64,000 nucleotides of DNA from Dasypus novemcinctus (Eukaryota; Chordata; Mammalia; Cingulata; Dasypodidae), in assembly GCF_030445035.2 (NCBI RefSeq), contig NC_080677.1, positions 154,443,169-154,507,168 of the forward strand, written 5' to 3'. Of the stretch, positions 30,781-42,460 are shown piece by piece. A program made the translations under genes and the position numbers. Positions within the stretch are counted from its first letter, which is position 1; each line of letters opens with the position of its first letter. The notes below the pieces were generated by a model. The model ran no database searches, was not told the origin of the DNA, and saw only the letters and a program-made list of their open reading frames with translations.

Positions 30781-33195
30781 TAATACGTGTAGCAGGTACC
30801 AGCTCTTTGCCATGATGTTGATCTGGGACACACTGAGCGTTGGGTTGGTCCTTGTTCAACCACGTTGTTGCTGCATGCCTTTTGGAGATATTTTACTATG
30901 CTCTTCCAGGTTGAGATGTACTGCTGTTAGTCCAGGATATTAAATTTCTCACAAAGTGCCATTGCCAGTGGCTAATCATTTGTGTGCACCAACGTTATTA
31001 TTTTCTGTACTTAGTCTGTTTTGTAGTGTTTAGTGACCTTCGCCAGAAGTTCAGCATTCTTGGCAGGCAGTTTTCCCCTTGGCCACAGAGGAACCCTGCA
31101 TTTCTCCGGATCCTTCCAAGAGATGGGAATGCAACGGCAGCAGCTGGGAATATGAAAATAACCATGAACAAAATAGACATCAAATTCAGAAAAACACTGG
31201 AAAAGAATTTTCAGTGGAAGCAATCTCTTTTGACACAGAACCTCAAATGTTCAGTGAAAAGATGGCTGCAACGTGGCTAAATTTGCACAGGGTGGGGGAA
31301 CCTTCTGTAGATCAATACGTGACTCCAGATTTTAAACACAGATGATAGCGTTCGCACCCTAGCTTTCACTCTCAGATCCATATGGGTGATTAATATTGTA
31401 TTCTGAAATGCGTGGAGATGAGAATAGAATAGAACAGAGACTTTTAATATATTTTTCTTTTAACCACACTCAAAGAAAACTTTAGGACTTGACCAAAAAG
31501 TGAATCTAGTGGATAGACGATGACAACACCTAAATTTCTGTTAATACTTTCAATGTGTTCTTTTTTATGTGTTTTTGTTTTTGTTTTTGTTTTAAGTTTC
31601 ACTGATTGGAAGCCCAAAGCTCATTGAGATACACAAAGCCTTAGAGTGAGCAATCCAAAAAAAATGAATGTCTCATTTGGGGCTGGACTGTTCTTTCTTA
31701 AGCATTCCTAGCTGGCACAGCCCACCTTTCTTTAGTTATATCTTCTAAAACCTACAGCCCCATGAGATTTTGGACAGTCCCACCCAAAAGCATTAACGTT
31801 GCTACATTGCCACAGTCGCCTTCCCTGGGAGCACTATTTTAAAAACAAAACAAATGGGCTGCATTAGAACAAATGGAAGCCTCCCCTCCTGGATTGAAGA
31901 AAGCATGCACTTAACACTCTGGTTGCTGGGGTTTCCATCCCTCAGAAAGAATTGCAAGTTTCTATGGGAAGAAAGCCTTGCCACAGTATAAGGAGGCTTC
32001 CATAATCTTTGTTTTTGTCCTTTTGTTTTTACCTTTTCCCCTAAGGTATTTTAGTGCTCCAAATCTTAACTCTAAAGCTGTCTTTGAGATCAAGGAGAAA
32101 TATTTAAACATTTATGCATTCAGTTCATGATTCAGAGATTTATTTATAAAGACTGTTGACTTTGGGACACCCAACTCTTGCATTGAAACTGCTGAAGTGA
32201 GTCATGTTTGTGGGAGGTAATTACTACCAGAAAGTACAACTAACTTGTAAGCATCTCTTTAAAGTGTCCACTCACAATCTACAATTACTGCAAATAACAG
32301 GCTATCAGGACTCTTGCTCTGTTTTATGGCTGTGACATTTATTATAAGTGCATTAGGCAATACCCAAACATCCTTTGGTCACAGAGGGGTTCTTGATGGG
32401 GGAGGGGAGGAGGGAAATGAGTCCCTTTATTAATGTCAATATAGATTTCTGTGGATGTAGGATTGTAAGGTTGTCATCTTAGGGTATCCCTTCTATTGTA
32501 GAGAAGAGCCCAGAGAACAGCTGGCTCAAAAGGTGACTAATGGGTTTCAACTGGTGGAAGTTGCACACATCTGATCTGTGCGTCATTAAAGGTCAGATCT
32601 AACCAACTGAAGTTATAGCAAGGACTTCCCTCTTCAACTATTCAGAGCCCCTCCCAGATAGATTCCTGTGTCCTCCTGGGAGGCTCCCTGATTTTCCATT
32701 TATTGACGAAGCCCACACCCACCCTACCAGTAGCAGAGTCGGTAGCTTCTTACGGGCTCTGAGAACATCCTGCAGTTCCAGTATCCATGACTCCTTCCTC
32801 ACCAGGTGGTGCCTGAAATTTCACACATCATGAGATGTTGAGAGAGCTGGCATTGCAGAAAGGAGAAACGGAATGGGAAGTGTAGTGTTTGGAGTTAGGC
32901 GAAGTAAGGTCTTGCCACAGACGGCATGAAGGCAAAGCAGCAGAGAGTCAAGGCCAAGGATTTCTTTAGGCAAACTGTGGCTGCTGGGCAGTTGGACCCT
33001 GGCATGGCCCTGCACTGCCATAGAGTTGCTTTGCTTAACACAACTCAGCAGCGACACCCAGGGCTCCTGGGCTGCCCAAACGCTGGGCTCTTGAGCCTAA
33101 CAGACCCTTTGTGGGTTGAGACTGTTAACCAGCCGCATAATCATGCCTCTTCAGACTGCCCGTGACACGGTGGCCTTACTGGTCCCATCCACAAG
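30781..33195. other. Unassigned stretch, no recognised repeats
   Basis: This is the longest part of the window without a repeat I can name. Two overlapping frames at 30984-31345 (98 and 88 codons) resemble no protein I know. A (TTTTTG)n-like run lies at 31574-31590. An acceptor-like TATCCCTTCTATTGTAG ends at 32501. No intact gene. Confidence 0.4.
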
Positions 33196-33645
33196 CATTC
33201 ACTCATTTGCCATTCGTCTATTCATCACCCATTCAATAGCTGGTTACTGAGTGTCTGTGTGTCAATTGTTGTGCTGGAATCTACCTCACAACAAAATGGA
33301 GCCCCAGACTTTAATGAGCTCACTACCTGGTAGGGAGGCAGCGAAGAAGAGCAGTAATTTCAAAACAGGAGAATTCTAAACCAGGAGACTTTAGGGGAGA
33401 AAGGTAAGGAGAGAAGGTGAACTATTCTGTTCTGAAGAAAAGAAACAGGCCAAAGCCTGTGAGAAACAATAAGATCCCATTCTGGGAAGGCGTGATTGGT
33501 CCAAAATGGATGGGGCAGGGAGTAGAACCATGGTAGAGAAATGAAGGGGGCGCTAGGGTGGTAGGGGGCCAGAACGTGAAGGACCCTGGGTGCCATGCTA
33601 TGGAGTTTGGATATAAAGGGGGTCCATCAGAGGATGGGCCCCCTG
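33196..33645 (-). mobile_element. L2, antisense
   Basis: CATTCACTCATTTGCCATTC, TGGTTACTGAGTGTCTGTGT and GAGCTCACTACCTGGTAGGG, then further right CCAGAACGTGAAGGACCCTG and GCTATGGAGTTTGGAT. These follow the antisense L2 order from the 3' end into the ORF2 region. Confidence 0.7.
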
Positions 33646-33980
33646 GCCTGTGCTTTTTTGGGAGCAGTCATCGATTCTTGTCTGTAAGCACACAGGCTTC
33701 ATCCTAAATGAACTTGTAATCTACCAACACTGGGCTAGCTTTCGTGCTCTCTCATCCTTCCACTTGTAACCCACGCTGAAAACACTTTCTGGGCCCTCTA
33801 GCCTGGGGCCCTGACCACTCTGCTCTACCTTCCTTAGCCACACTCTGCTCCTCAGTCTCTCTGATCCATTTGGGCCCCCAAATCATCCATAACTCTTTTA
33901 TTTTACATATTTTCATGGAAACATCGCTCTTGCTCAGTTTTAACTCAAATTAAGTTATGGAACGTATAAAATTGTTGTTT
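33646..33980. other. Unassigned stretch
   Basis: Possibly more L2 (GGGGCCCTGACCACTCTGCT region) but not clear. Confidence 0.35.
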
Positions 33981-33984
33981 TGAA

Positions 33985-34215
33985 CTTACCATTCACTCAA
34001 CAAATATTTACTAATAAACTATGTGCAAGGAAATGTTGTAGGTGAATACAGTAATGAATAAAAAAGAGACTAAGTCCCTATACTCATGGAATTGACATCT
34101 AGAGTAGGAAGACAGACAAGTACATATATCTCATGTATCAGTCATAATTGTTATGTAGAAAATGTAATCAAGTAAGGGCTGCTGGAGGGTATCTTATATA
34201 GGAATGTAAATCATA
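33985..34215 (-). mobile_element. L2 3' part, antisense
   Basis: TTCACTCAACAAATATTTAC, TAGGTGAATACAGTAATGAA, TAAGTCCCTATACTCATGGA and TTGACATCTAGAGTAGGAAG are the antisense L2 3' end. Confidence 0.8.
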
Positions 34216-34619
34216 TACATACTGATATATAGAGAGATCTATGATATTTATACATATATGTAGTTAGATAGATGCTATTACATGGTAACCATAAATTAAT
34301 AGGTTTTCAATGACTTCAGGATTCAACCATTAGAGAATTCATATAACTAGTTAGAAATCATAGATTTGAATAAGTAATGTTATTATCACTTACAAATTTC
34401 AGGTCTAAGGAATATTTATGATTTTTTAGACAATCAAATTCTATGCACAATTATATTTTTAGCCTAGTAGTGTAATAGGGTATTGAAATCATCTTACTTA
34501 TAGTCTGAATGCCACTGGTTTAAAAATAGTATGATTCAGTATGTTTCTGATTTAGGATTCTACCTTCAGAAAATGATAGTTAAGCAGTTTGCTATTTGAA
34601 TTTCATCATAATTTTTCAT
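34216..34619. other. Unassigned A/T-rich stretch
   Basis: A/T-rich, including a TATA/GATA microsatellite-like patch near 34200-34275. Confidence 0.4.
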
Positions 34620-35577
34620 TGAATGATGAAGAAACATTAAAGGCACAACCCTGTGTGCAATAGTGGGGATTTTGACAGAGGGTGGCACAAGTTTTCCAGT
34701 ATGTCTGATAGTAACGTAAAAGGGAAATGGAGAAGCAATATTTGAAGAAGAACTGAGAGTTTCCAGAATTGTAGGAAGGCATGATTCCTCAGATTAAAAA
34801 TACACTAAAGACAAAGCAGGGTGAATAAAAATAAGTGTACAACATAGTGAAATTGAAGAACAACAAGAATAAAGAGAAAATTTTTCACAGCTATCGAAGA
34901 CAAAAGATAGATCATGTACAAAGGAGCACTAAACAGACTGACAGTCTACTTAACATTAGTTAAAATAGATGCACGAGACAGTAATATCTTCATGGTACTG
35001 AGAGAACTTAACTCAGTCTAGAATTTTATACTAAAAAACAATCAAAATGCATAAAATAAAGACATTTTCCTGATTACAAAGACTTAGAGAGTTTGCCAAT
35101 CATATACTCTCACTATAGGCTATACTTCAAAAAAACACAGGGATCCCAAAGCAAGGAATGGGATTTAAGGTATCAGTAAGCACGATGTTGAAAGAAACAA
35201 AAGATAGTATATTAACTACTGACTGTTAGAAAGATCACCATTTTTGATGTTCTACAAAGTAAAACTGAAGCTCTAAGTAATGCTATGAACTATTCAATGT
35301 GAGGAGGTTAAAATGTTGAGCAACTTTAGACTTGGTTGTAAAAAAAATTTATAGATAGTCATGTATCTTAAAATTTTAATGGTAATCACCAAAAGAATAG
35401 AGTCTGTAGCTTCCAAACAAGTAGAGGTGAGAAAAATAAAAATAAAAAAAATTGCAGTCCAGCAGAAGACAAAAGGAGAAAATGCAAATGCAAAGAAAAT
35501 AATAATAAATCAAGGTGACAAATGTTAGAAATACATTCAATATGGCAGTCATCACAATAAAAATGAGTGGATTAAAT

Positions 35578-35750
35578 TAGGAGTTGGCAAAATTTTTCTG
35601 TAAAGGGCCAGATAATAAATATTTTAGACATTGTGGGCCATATACCCGGTCTTTACAACCCTTTAAAAATATAAAAACCATTCTTACCTTGCAGGCCTTA
35701 TGAAAACAGGCCGTATTTGGCCCATGGGAGTAGTAGTTAGCCAACCTCTG
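35578..35750. mobile_element. Non-autonomous hAT element (GTTGGCAAA family)
   Basis: AGGAGTTGGCAAAATTTTTC, TGTAAAGGGCCAGATAATAA, TTGTGGGCCATATAC, AACAGGCCGTATTTGGCCC and the right end TTAGCCAACCTCTG are the familiar mammalian hAT MITE of this type. The flanking octamers GATTAAAT and GTTTAACT agree at 6 of 8 positions, as an aged 8-bp TSD would. Confidence 0.75.
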
Positions 35751-35904
35751 GTTTAACTAGTAACAAATTTTCACATTGGATTTTTCCCAAAAAGCCAACA
35801 AGACTTTTCACTAGGGAAGAATCTAAAAAATGCATAAAAATTGATAATGGATGGAGAAAGATACACTAATATGAATATATTAACCAAAAGAAAGTAGCTG
35901 TCAT

Positions 35905-36350
35905 GGTTTAGGTTTTCCAGAAGCAGACCCGTAGACAAGGATTTCAGTGCAAGCAGTTTATTATGGAGATGCTCACAGGAAACACCAGTAGGGAAATGAA
36001 GACATGGGAAAGGGAAGAGGAGGAAGACAAAGAAAGGTGTTATCAAGTCAGTTACCACTGTGGGAAGCTGGAGCTCATGTGCCTCCGAGTTGTCCACCTG
36101 AGGGGCAAGGGAGCTTGCCGTTTATTGACCAACTCTCATCTCTCACTATTGGAGGCTGGCTCTGGGGCCTGAACGCTCTAGCCCTCCTGACTTACCTTGG
36201 GTAGGAGCAGAATGTTCTACCATGGCAAGAAAAGAAAATCCCATGGGCAGAAAGTCACAGGCATTGCAGCAAGCACAGTTTGCACATAAAGGTGAATGTT
36301 GACAGGATATGGGTGTGATCATGACACCAGTGAAAACATAAGAAAAGAAA
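35905..36350. mobile_element. Probable ancient LTR-like repeat
   Basis: TTTCCAGAAGCAGACCCGTA, AGGATTTCAGTGCAAGCAGT, TTATTATGGAGATGCTCACA and GGAAACACCAGTAGGGAAAT resemble a widespread old mammalian repeat whose exact family I cannot name. It lies between the ORF1 and ORF2 parts of the L1. Confidence 0.4.
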
Positions 36351-38593
36351 ACTTCTGACCCATTTCATTTCTGAGCAGAGGCAAAAAATTTTAAATAAAA
36401 TAACAGCAAATCATGTTCAAGTTGGGTTTATCTTAAGAATGGCAAGATGGTTTTATAAGGGAATTAAACATTTTTAATATAATATGCTACAGTGAGATTA
36501 AAGGAGAAAAGTTTTATCATTACCTCAATAACTGAATAAAAAGCATCTAATGAAAATCACAGCTCACCATGATTTTTTTTTAAAATTCTGAGCAAACTGG
36601 AAATAGAAGAAAGTTTTCTTTACTTAATAGTCAAATTAGGGACAGGACATGGATATTTTGCATCACTACTTCTATTTGATAATGTACTAAATGGTCTAGA
36701 ATGTCCAATAAGACAAAATAAAAACATAAGAGGTATAGGAATTGGAAAGAGAGTTATAACACATATGTATATATATATATGAAACCTAAGAGAGAATATT
36801 ATTTCCAATAATAGAGCCAATATTAAATTCTAAAGCTGATTTGAGGCTTGATCCAGATTTTTGGATAGAAGTTCAGCATTCAAAAATGAACATTTCTAAT
36901 CACCAATTAGGAAAAGCAATAGAAAAAATAATTTCAATTTACCTAAGAATGAACCCAACATGATGTACATATTGAAGGACCCAAAAGAAGTCCCAAATAA
37001 ATAAAGAAGTCCTGAATAGAAACCATATTTTTGGATTGGAAGACTCAGTATAATAAAGATGGAAATTCTCTCTAAATCAAGTTATAAATTCAATGCAATT
37101 CTATTTATAATCCCAGCAGAGTTTTATATGGTACTTGATAAGTGTCCCTAATGTTAATATGGTAGAAAAAGGACAAGAAAGGCCAAAGAAATCGGTTGAA
37201 GAAGGATAAGATTGGGGAAGAGTTTAACATTTTAGTAAAATGAGAGTGATTAATACAGTGTAATTTTGGCACAGGGACAGACAAAATGGCCATAGAACTG
37301 AATACAGAACTCAGTTTTATGCATATATAAACACTTAAAGTTTGTCAAGAGTTGCATTAGAGGTCTGTGGGGTAATAAAACGGTGGTGGAACAACGGGGA
37401 AAAAATTAATTTTAATCCATACCTCTCTCCCCAGCTAGATTAAAAGATAAACATGTATAGCAACACTTTACAAATTTAGACGATAGCATAGGAGAATATC
37501 TTTAAGGCTTCAGGGTAGAGAGAGAGTTCTTAAAGGATACCCAAAAGCAATTAAGGAAAGGATTGATAAATTCGGCTCCAGTAAAATGTAAAACTTCCTT
37601 ATGAAAATGATACTATAAATAAAATTAAGATAGATCACAGACTAAGATATATACCCACATATATAATGATGTGCTACTAATTAAAGAGAGAAAGAAACTA
37701 GCTTAATTTAAAAAATGACAAAATTAGACAAGGTGGCAATTTATAGAAGAGGATTACCTACCAACTAAAATAACATATGAAAACATGGTCAATTTTTACT
37801 AGTAACCAGAGAACTGTAAAACAAAACACCAAGTTGCTATTTCACATCAGGAGATTAGAAAACTAATTAAAGCCTGACAATTCCAGATGTTGGCTAGGAT
37901 GTGGAACAAAGAGAACTCTTAAATATTTCTGTTGGAATGATAACCTGTACAAAATTTTTAAGGACTCATTTGACAGTATCTGGTGGAGATGAAGCTGTGT
38001 TCCCTCTGCCGGCATTCTAGTCCTGGACGCAGATCCTTCTAGAACTCCTGCAGGTGTTGCACAAGGACCCTTGTACAGGAATGTCCATGGCAGCAGTGCT
38101 AGGAAAGGTGAAAATCTGGAAGCCAATTGAATGTCCATCAAGGGGGGGAGTAAAGAATTGTGATCTAAGCAAGCAAAAATTGACGCCAGACAACCTACAG
38201 TGAATAAAACTGGAACCACAGATATCAACATGGATAAATCTCAAAAACATAACATTTTTGCAAAATTATATGTAGAATATGATGACATTTATATATAGTT
38301 TATAATCCTTCAAAAACTATAGTTTCGAGGGCCCTTATATATGCAGTGAAAGTACGAAAACTTTCATGAGGAAGATAAACACAAAATTATTGAGCAACTG
38401 TCATTGGGAATAGGGAGAGGTGAATAGGATTCAGGAAGAGTATATAGGGGTTTTAACTATAACTGCAATTGTATATTTTTCAACTATATATTTTTCTTAA
38501 AAGAGAACACTAGAGCAAATATGGCAATATGTCAAAATTTGATGAAGTGTGGGGGTAGGAGTGCATTTTCTATACTCAAAATTATACTTCCCT

Positions 38594-39460
38594 GTGTTCA
38601 TTCATTCAAAACGTGTGTCTATGATGGAATATTATACATCTGTAAGAAGAAATGAAGTCGTGAGCACATCACAAAGTGGATGAGCCTGGAGGATGTTATG
38701 CTGAGTGAAGCAAGCAGGACACAAAAGGACAAATACTGTATTATTGCCCTATTATGAACTAAATATATTGTGTAAACTCATGGAATTAATTAGAATAAAA
38801 GTCACCAGAAAATAGAATGAAGGTAGAGAATGGAAAGCTTAGGGTTAATCTGTGTAGAATTGGTGAAAAGATTGTTTGTAAATATTTGGAAATGAATAGA
38901 AATGGTGAAAGCACATCATAGTGTTTATAACTAGCAGAGCTATTAAATGGGTGTGACAGTGGTTGAAAGGGTAAGTCTAAGGTCATGTATATTGCTAGAA
39001 GGATACCTAAAAAATCTAACATGGGACTGTATAATATAGTGAAACTCATGTAAAATATGAATATAAATGATATTGCATATATAAGACTGTTTTTATAAGA
39101 TATAAATATAAATAAACTAGAGAGACAGAAACAAAATAGCAGCTTTGTACATTAGGGGAAACAGAGAGAGACTGAGAGGTGATGAGGTTTGTTTTTTGTT
39201 TATTGTTGTTATTATTGTTGGAACAATGAAAATACTCTAAAAATGACCAAGGTGATAAATGCACAACTGTGCAATTATACCAGATACCACTGACTGTAAA
39301 CTTTGGATGGATTTATGCTTTATTAATGTGTCAATAAAATTAATTTGTTTAAAAAGTGTGTGTCTAATGTATTCCAGGCACTATTTTAGGAACTAGAGAT
39401 AGAGCATTGAACAAAATGAGCAAAAATGCCCACCCTTATAGAACTCATGTTCTAATGATA
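38594..39460 (-). mobile_element. L2 3' end split by an L1 insertion
   Basis: The L2 begins TGTTCATTCATTCAAAA (38594-38610) and resumes at 39361 with TGTCTAATGTATTCCAGGC, ACTATTTTAGGAACTAGAGA and AGAACTCATGTTCTAATG. Joining the two halves across 38622-39352 restores the usual antisense L2 order. The gap is filled exactly by an L1 3' end. Confidence 0.75.
38622..39352 (+). mobile_element. 5'-truncated L1 3' end with TSD
   Basis: It starts in L1 ORF2 end sequence (GATGGAATATTATACATCTG, AAGTGGATGAGCCTGGAGGA, GAGTGAAGCAAGCAGGACAC), runs through a 3' UTR with ATTGTTGTTATTATTGTTGG, and ends TCAATAAAATTAATTTG. TSD AAACGTGTGTCTA (about 38609-38621) and AAAGTGTGTGTCTA (39353-39366). It is a classic short L1 insertion, 731 bp. 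It looks like a lineage L1 3' UTR. Confidence 0.8.
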
Positions 39461-39569
39461 TTTGGAATATTTCATATTTTTAAAAGGAAGATGAAGAAGT
39501 GGATTCAACTTTTCTGGGAAAGATTAATTGGAAATACATAGGTTCCAGTTACATTTGATGATCATTAAT
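39461..39569. other. Unassigned junction
   Basis: Short interval between L2 and the antisense L1. No family recognised. Confidence 0.3.
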
Positions 39570-40080
39570 TTATGATAGTTTATCTGGGTGTGGTTCTCTT
39601 TAAGTTTATCCTGTTTGGGCTTTGTTGGGCTTCTTGGATGTGCATATTCATGTCTTTTGTTAAATTTGGGGAGTTCTCTGTCATTATATCTTTGAATATT
39701 TCTTCTGCTCCTTTCTTCTTCTGGGACCCCCAAAATGCATGTCTTGGTATACTTGTTGGTGTCCCAGAGGTCTCTTAGGCTATTTTCACATTTTCTAATT
39801 CTCTTCTCTTTCTGCTCCTCAGCCTGACTCATTTCAATTGTCTTGTCTTCAAGTCCACCAATTCTTCTGCCAGCTCCAATCTGCTGTTGAAAGGCCCCTG
39901 GGAATTCTTCATTTCAGTTATCGTGGTCTTCCATTGCAGTAGTTCTATGTATTTCCTTTGTAAAGTTTCTATTGCTTAGTTGAGATTCTCATATTGTTCA
40001 TTCATTGTTTCCCTTATATCCTTTAGTTCTTTCTCTGTAATTTCCTTTATCTCCTTGAGCATATTGAAGTTTTTAAAAAA
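39524..40080 (-). pseudogene. L1 ORF1 pseudogene
   Basis: The minus-strand frame at 39524-39832 contains EKRIRKCENSLRDLWDTNK then CILGVPEEER, clear relatives of the L1 ORF1p segment that leads into the RRM (EKRIKRNEQSLQEIWD and IGVPE in known L1 proteins). Continuing toward 40080 the reading frame is disrupted, with coiled-coil-like E/K-rich pieces. ORF1p is the nucleic-acid chaperone of L1 particles. This copy lacks the C-terminal domain and its start, so it is dead. Confidence 0.78.
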
Positions 40081-41290
40081 AATTTTAGGTTTTTAAATTT
40101 TTAAGTCTTTGACACATCCACAGTCTGGTCATTGATTTTTTTTTTATTTTTTTATCTTCTTTTGGATGGAAAATTATTTACTGTTTGTCTTGTAATCTTT
40201 TGCTGCATACTGTACATTCTCATATTTTAAATTGTTAATTCTGGGATATACTCTCTGAAATGTATTTCTTGAATTTGTATCCAGTTAGTGATTAATGGAG
40301 ATTTTCTTGAGTATCAAGAATGAACAAAACCCAGCAAACCTAAGCAAAAATATCTTTCGTTGTCTTTGCAAATTGGCCTTGCCTGACTGGAGTTCTCTGT
40401 CAGAGTTCAGCCTCTCTATCAGGAAGGTCAGCCCAAGGTGAAGGCAAAGTGCAGGGTCCTCGCTGCTTGTCCCAGGCTTGTGCTTGCTAGTGGCCTTAGG
40501 AGTTCCCCTGTTTACTGGAGTTTGAATGTCCCCACTACTTTCCAGGAAACAGTCCTTTTCCCTCTCCCACAGATCTCCCTTTCCAGGGACTTCCACTGCA
40601 GGACTTAAAGCAAGTAAGCCTTTGCACCCAGCTGCTCACCTCAGTTGTTTCTTACCCTGCTTTTGTTTCAAGCTGTTTTTGCCAAAAGGGCAATTCTAGG
40701 TGGGAGAGCAAAGGAGTTCCCCAAGTCATTCTTATGTAGCTGGAACAAGCCCAGGAACTACCATAAAATTGCCCTGGGAAGAGGATTTGCCAGCAAGGGT
40801 GCCAGGAGCTTCTTCCACAACTCCCCAAAGCTACACGTTCTTGACTCGGCACCTGCCCAGCAAGTGCAGCCCTTCAGCTGTTCCCTGCAGCTCTGAGGAA
40901 GCACACTATCTTGAGGTTTCCTCCACAGCCTTTGTTCAGGGTGGGTTGGACCACATCCTCCACCACCACCTCCCCCCACTCCAGATCTGGGGAGATGGAT
41001 TTTTATGTCCCTCTTGGGCACCAGCAAGCTTTACCAAGAGCTGGGCCCCTTTGCTACCTGCCATGAGGCTGGGAAGTGGGTGCTGGTAGCCGCGGCACAG
41101 AGAGAGCAATTTACTTGTATTTATTGTAATTTACCAGTCTCTTCGCCCTGCTCTTCTCTGGATGTTGTATAGTGTTCTACTGGCCTCCAGGGTTTTGACA
41201 TAGTTGATTCAGACAGTTCCTGCCTTTGTGATAGTTCTGGTGGAGGGACTGATTCCTAGAGCTTCCCACTCCACTATCTCCCCACAACCG
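39570..41290 (-). mobile_element. L1 ORF1 and 5' UTR, antisense
   Basis: On the minus strand a 5' UTR (about 41290 to 40130) leads into ORF1 (about 40080 to 39570). The 5' UTR is homologous to 882-1990. The 5' end shows CTATCTCCCCACAAC on the plus strand. The element stops inside ORF1: the 3' part (ORF2, 3' UTR, tail) is absent, which is the reverse of normal 5' truncation. I infer a later deletion or rearrangement near 39570. Confidence 0.7.
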
Positions 41291-41410
41291 GGTCCTAATA
41301 GTAATGTCATCAAAGTTTCCATTTACAAATGGGTTCGCACCCACAGGACCAAAGATTAAGACCTGAATATCTTTTGTAGGGGACATGATTCAATCCTCAA
41401 TGCTGTGATT
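41291..41410 (-). mobile_element. MaLR-like LTR fragment, antisense
   Basis: CATCAAAGTTTCCATTTACA, AATGGGTTCGCACCCACAGG, AGACCTGAATATCTTTTGTA and GGGGACATGATTCAATC are the reverse complement of the start of the LTR seen at 20160-20540. It abuts the L1 5' end. Confidence 0.65.
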
Positions 41411-41429
41411 TGTATTTTAAATCATGGTA

Positions 41430-41980
41430 ATGACATGCTCTTGGTCATGTTTAAACTAATAAGATCCTTTGACAAATCCTCACCAAGGCATCTCAGATGC
41501 TTTTGAGACCAGGAGAAGAAATTCTAGGGTTGCAGAGAAGTTCAAGTTCTACATTACCTACTGGTGACCGCTCCAGGGAGGCACAAACTGTGATCTCCCT
41601 CACACAGACAGTCTGCAGTTCCTCTGCACACTAGAGCATGTGGGAGAGAGATCAGGTACTTGCCCATTAAAGAATGTGAAGTCACTCCTCAATCTTGAGG
41701 GATTTGGGATGATGTCTGCTCTGATTGCTTCAGGCCGAGAGGGTACTTAGATAATATGGGGCAGATGGAAGAATAGTTTTGCTTGCAGTTGTAGATACTC
41801 CTTGCTTTTTGGGATGGGACTTGTCCATCATCATCGTTTTGTTGGTTGTTCGGGGCAACCCGAACTTGAAGACCTGGAGACTAGAAGTTGGCTGCAACTC
41901 TGCCAGGACTCAGGGCTCAACTGGCATATGAGCAATGCAAAGATTTAAGCCTTTGAGAGAGAGATTTAATGGGCACATTG
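41430..41980 (-). mobile_element. Lineage repeat shared with 11.7 kb
   Basis: The part 41695-41965 is homologous in the same direction to 11690-11935. The rest (41430-41690) is not matched there. I take it as L1 3' region in reverse orientation, with low certainty on class. Confidence 0.4.
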
Positions 41981-42179
41981 AAAATTCAAATAAAAGGAGC
42001 AGAAGAATCATAAATAGGAGAATTATACATGAGTATATCTATGTTATATTGGGGAGAGTGTAATCACAGATCAAAGTAGATTTATTGTTATTGTAGTTAT
42101 TATCTTTGTTAATGGAACTTCTAACATTGCTATAAAGCCAGGTGTAAGGGGTTTAGAAGGGAGGGGGATGAGTGAATCA

Positions 42180-42460
42180 GTGGAACACAGGGCAGATTTA
42201 GGGCAGTGAAATTGTTCTGTAGGATACTGCAATGACAGACACATGACATTATACAACTGTCAAACCCTATGAAACTGTACAGCACAAAGTGTGAACCATA
42301 ATGTAACTATAGACTTTGGCTAGTAATAATGCTTCAATATTGGTTCATCAGTTGTGACAAATATACTAACGTAAGATGTTAATAATTCCCTATACTCTTG
42401 GTGTAATTTCTCTGTAATTCTAAAACTTCTCTAAAAATAAAGTTTATCACACACACAAAA
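42180..42460 (+). mobile_element. L1 3' UTR and tail
   Basis: AAAGTGTGAACCATAATGTA, ACTTTGGCTAGTAATAATGC, TTCAATATTGGTTCATCAG, TTGTGACAAATATACTAACG and the end ATTCTAAAACTTCTCTAAAA with AATAAAGTTTAT are the standard L1 3' end. A (CA)4 and A-rich tail follows. Confidence 0.82.

Larger units (their letters stand above)
34620..38593 (+). mobile_element. Old L1M-type element, sense, with insertions
   Basis: At 34790-35300 there are L1 ORF1 C-terminal landmarks (CATGTACAAAGGAGCACTAA, ACAGACTGACAG, TCTAGAATTTTATACT, AATAAAGACATTTTCCTGAT). From 36365 ORF2 follows (AAATAACAGCAAATCATGTT, then GGATTGGAAGACTCAGTATA) down to about 38150 (GGAAGCCAATTGAATGTCCA), then a 3' UTR. All frames are broken. A hAT element (35578-35750) and a putative LTR piece (35905-36350) interrupt it. 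It ends beside an L2 fragment at 38594. Confidence 0.7.
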
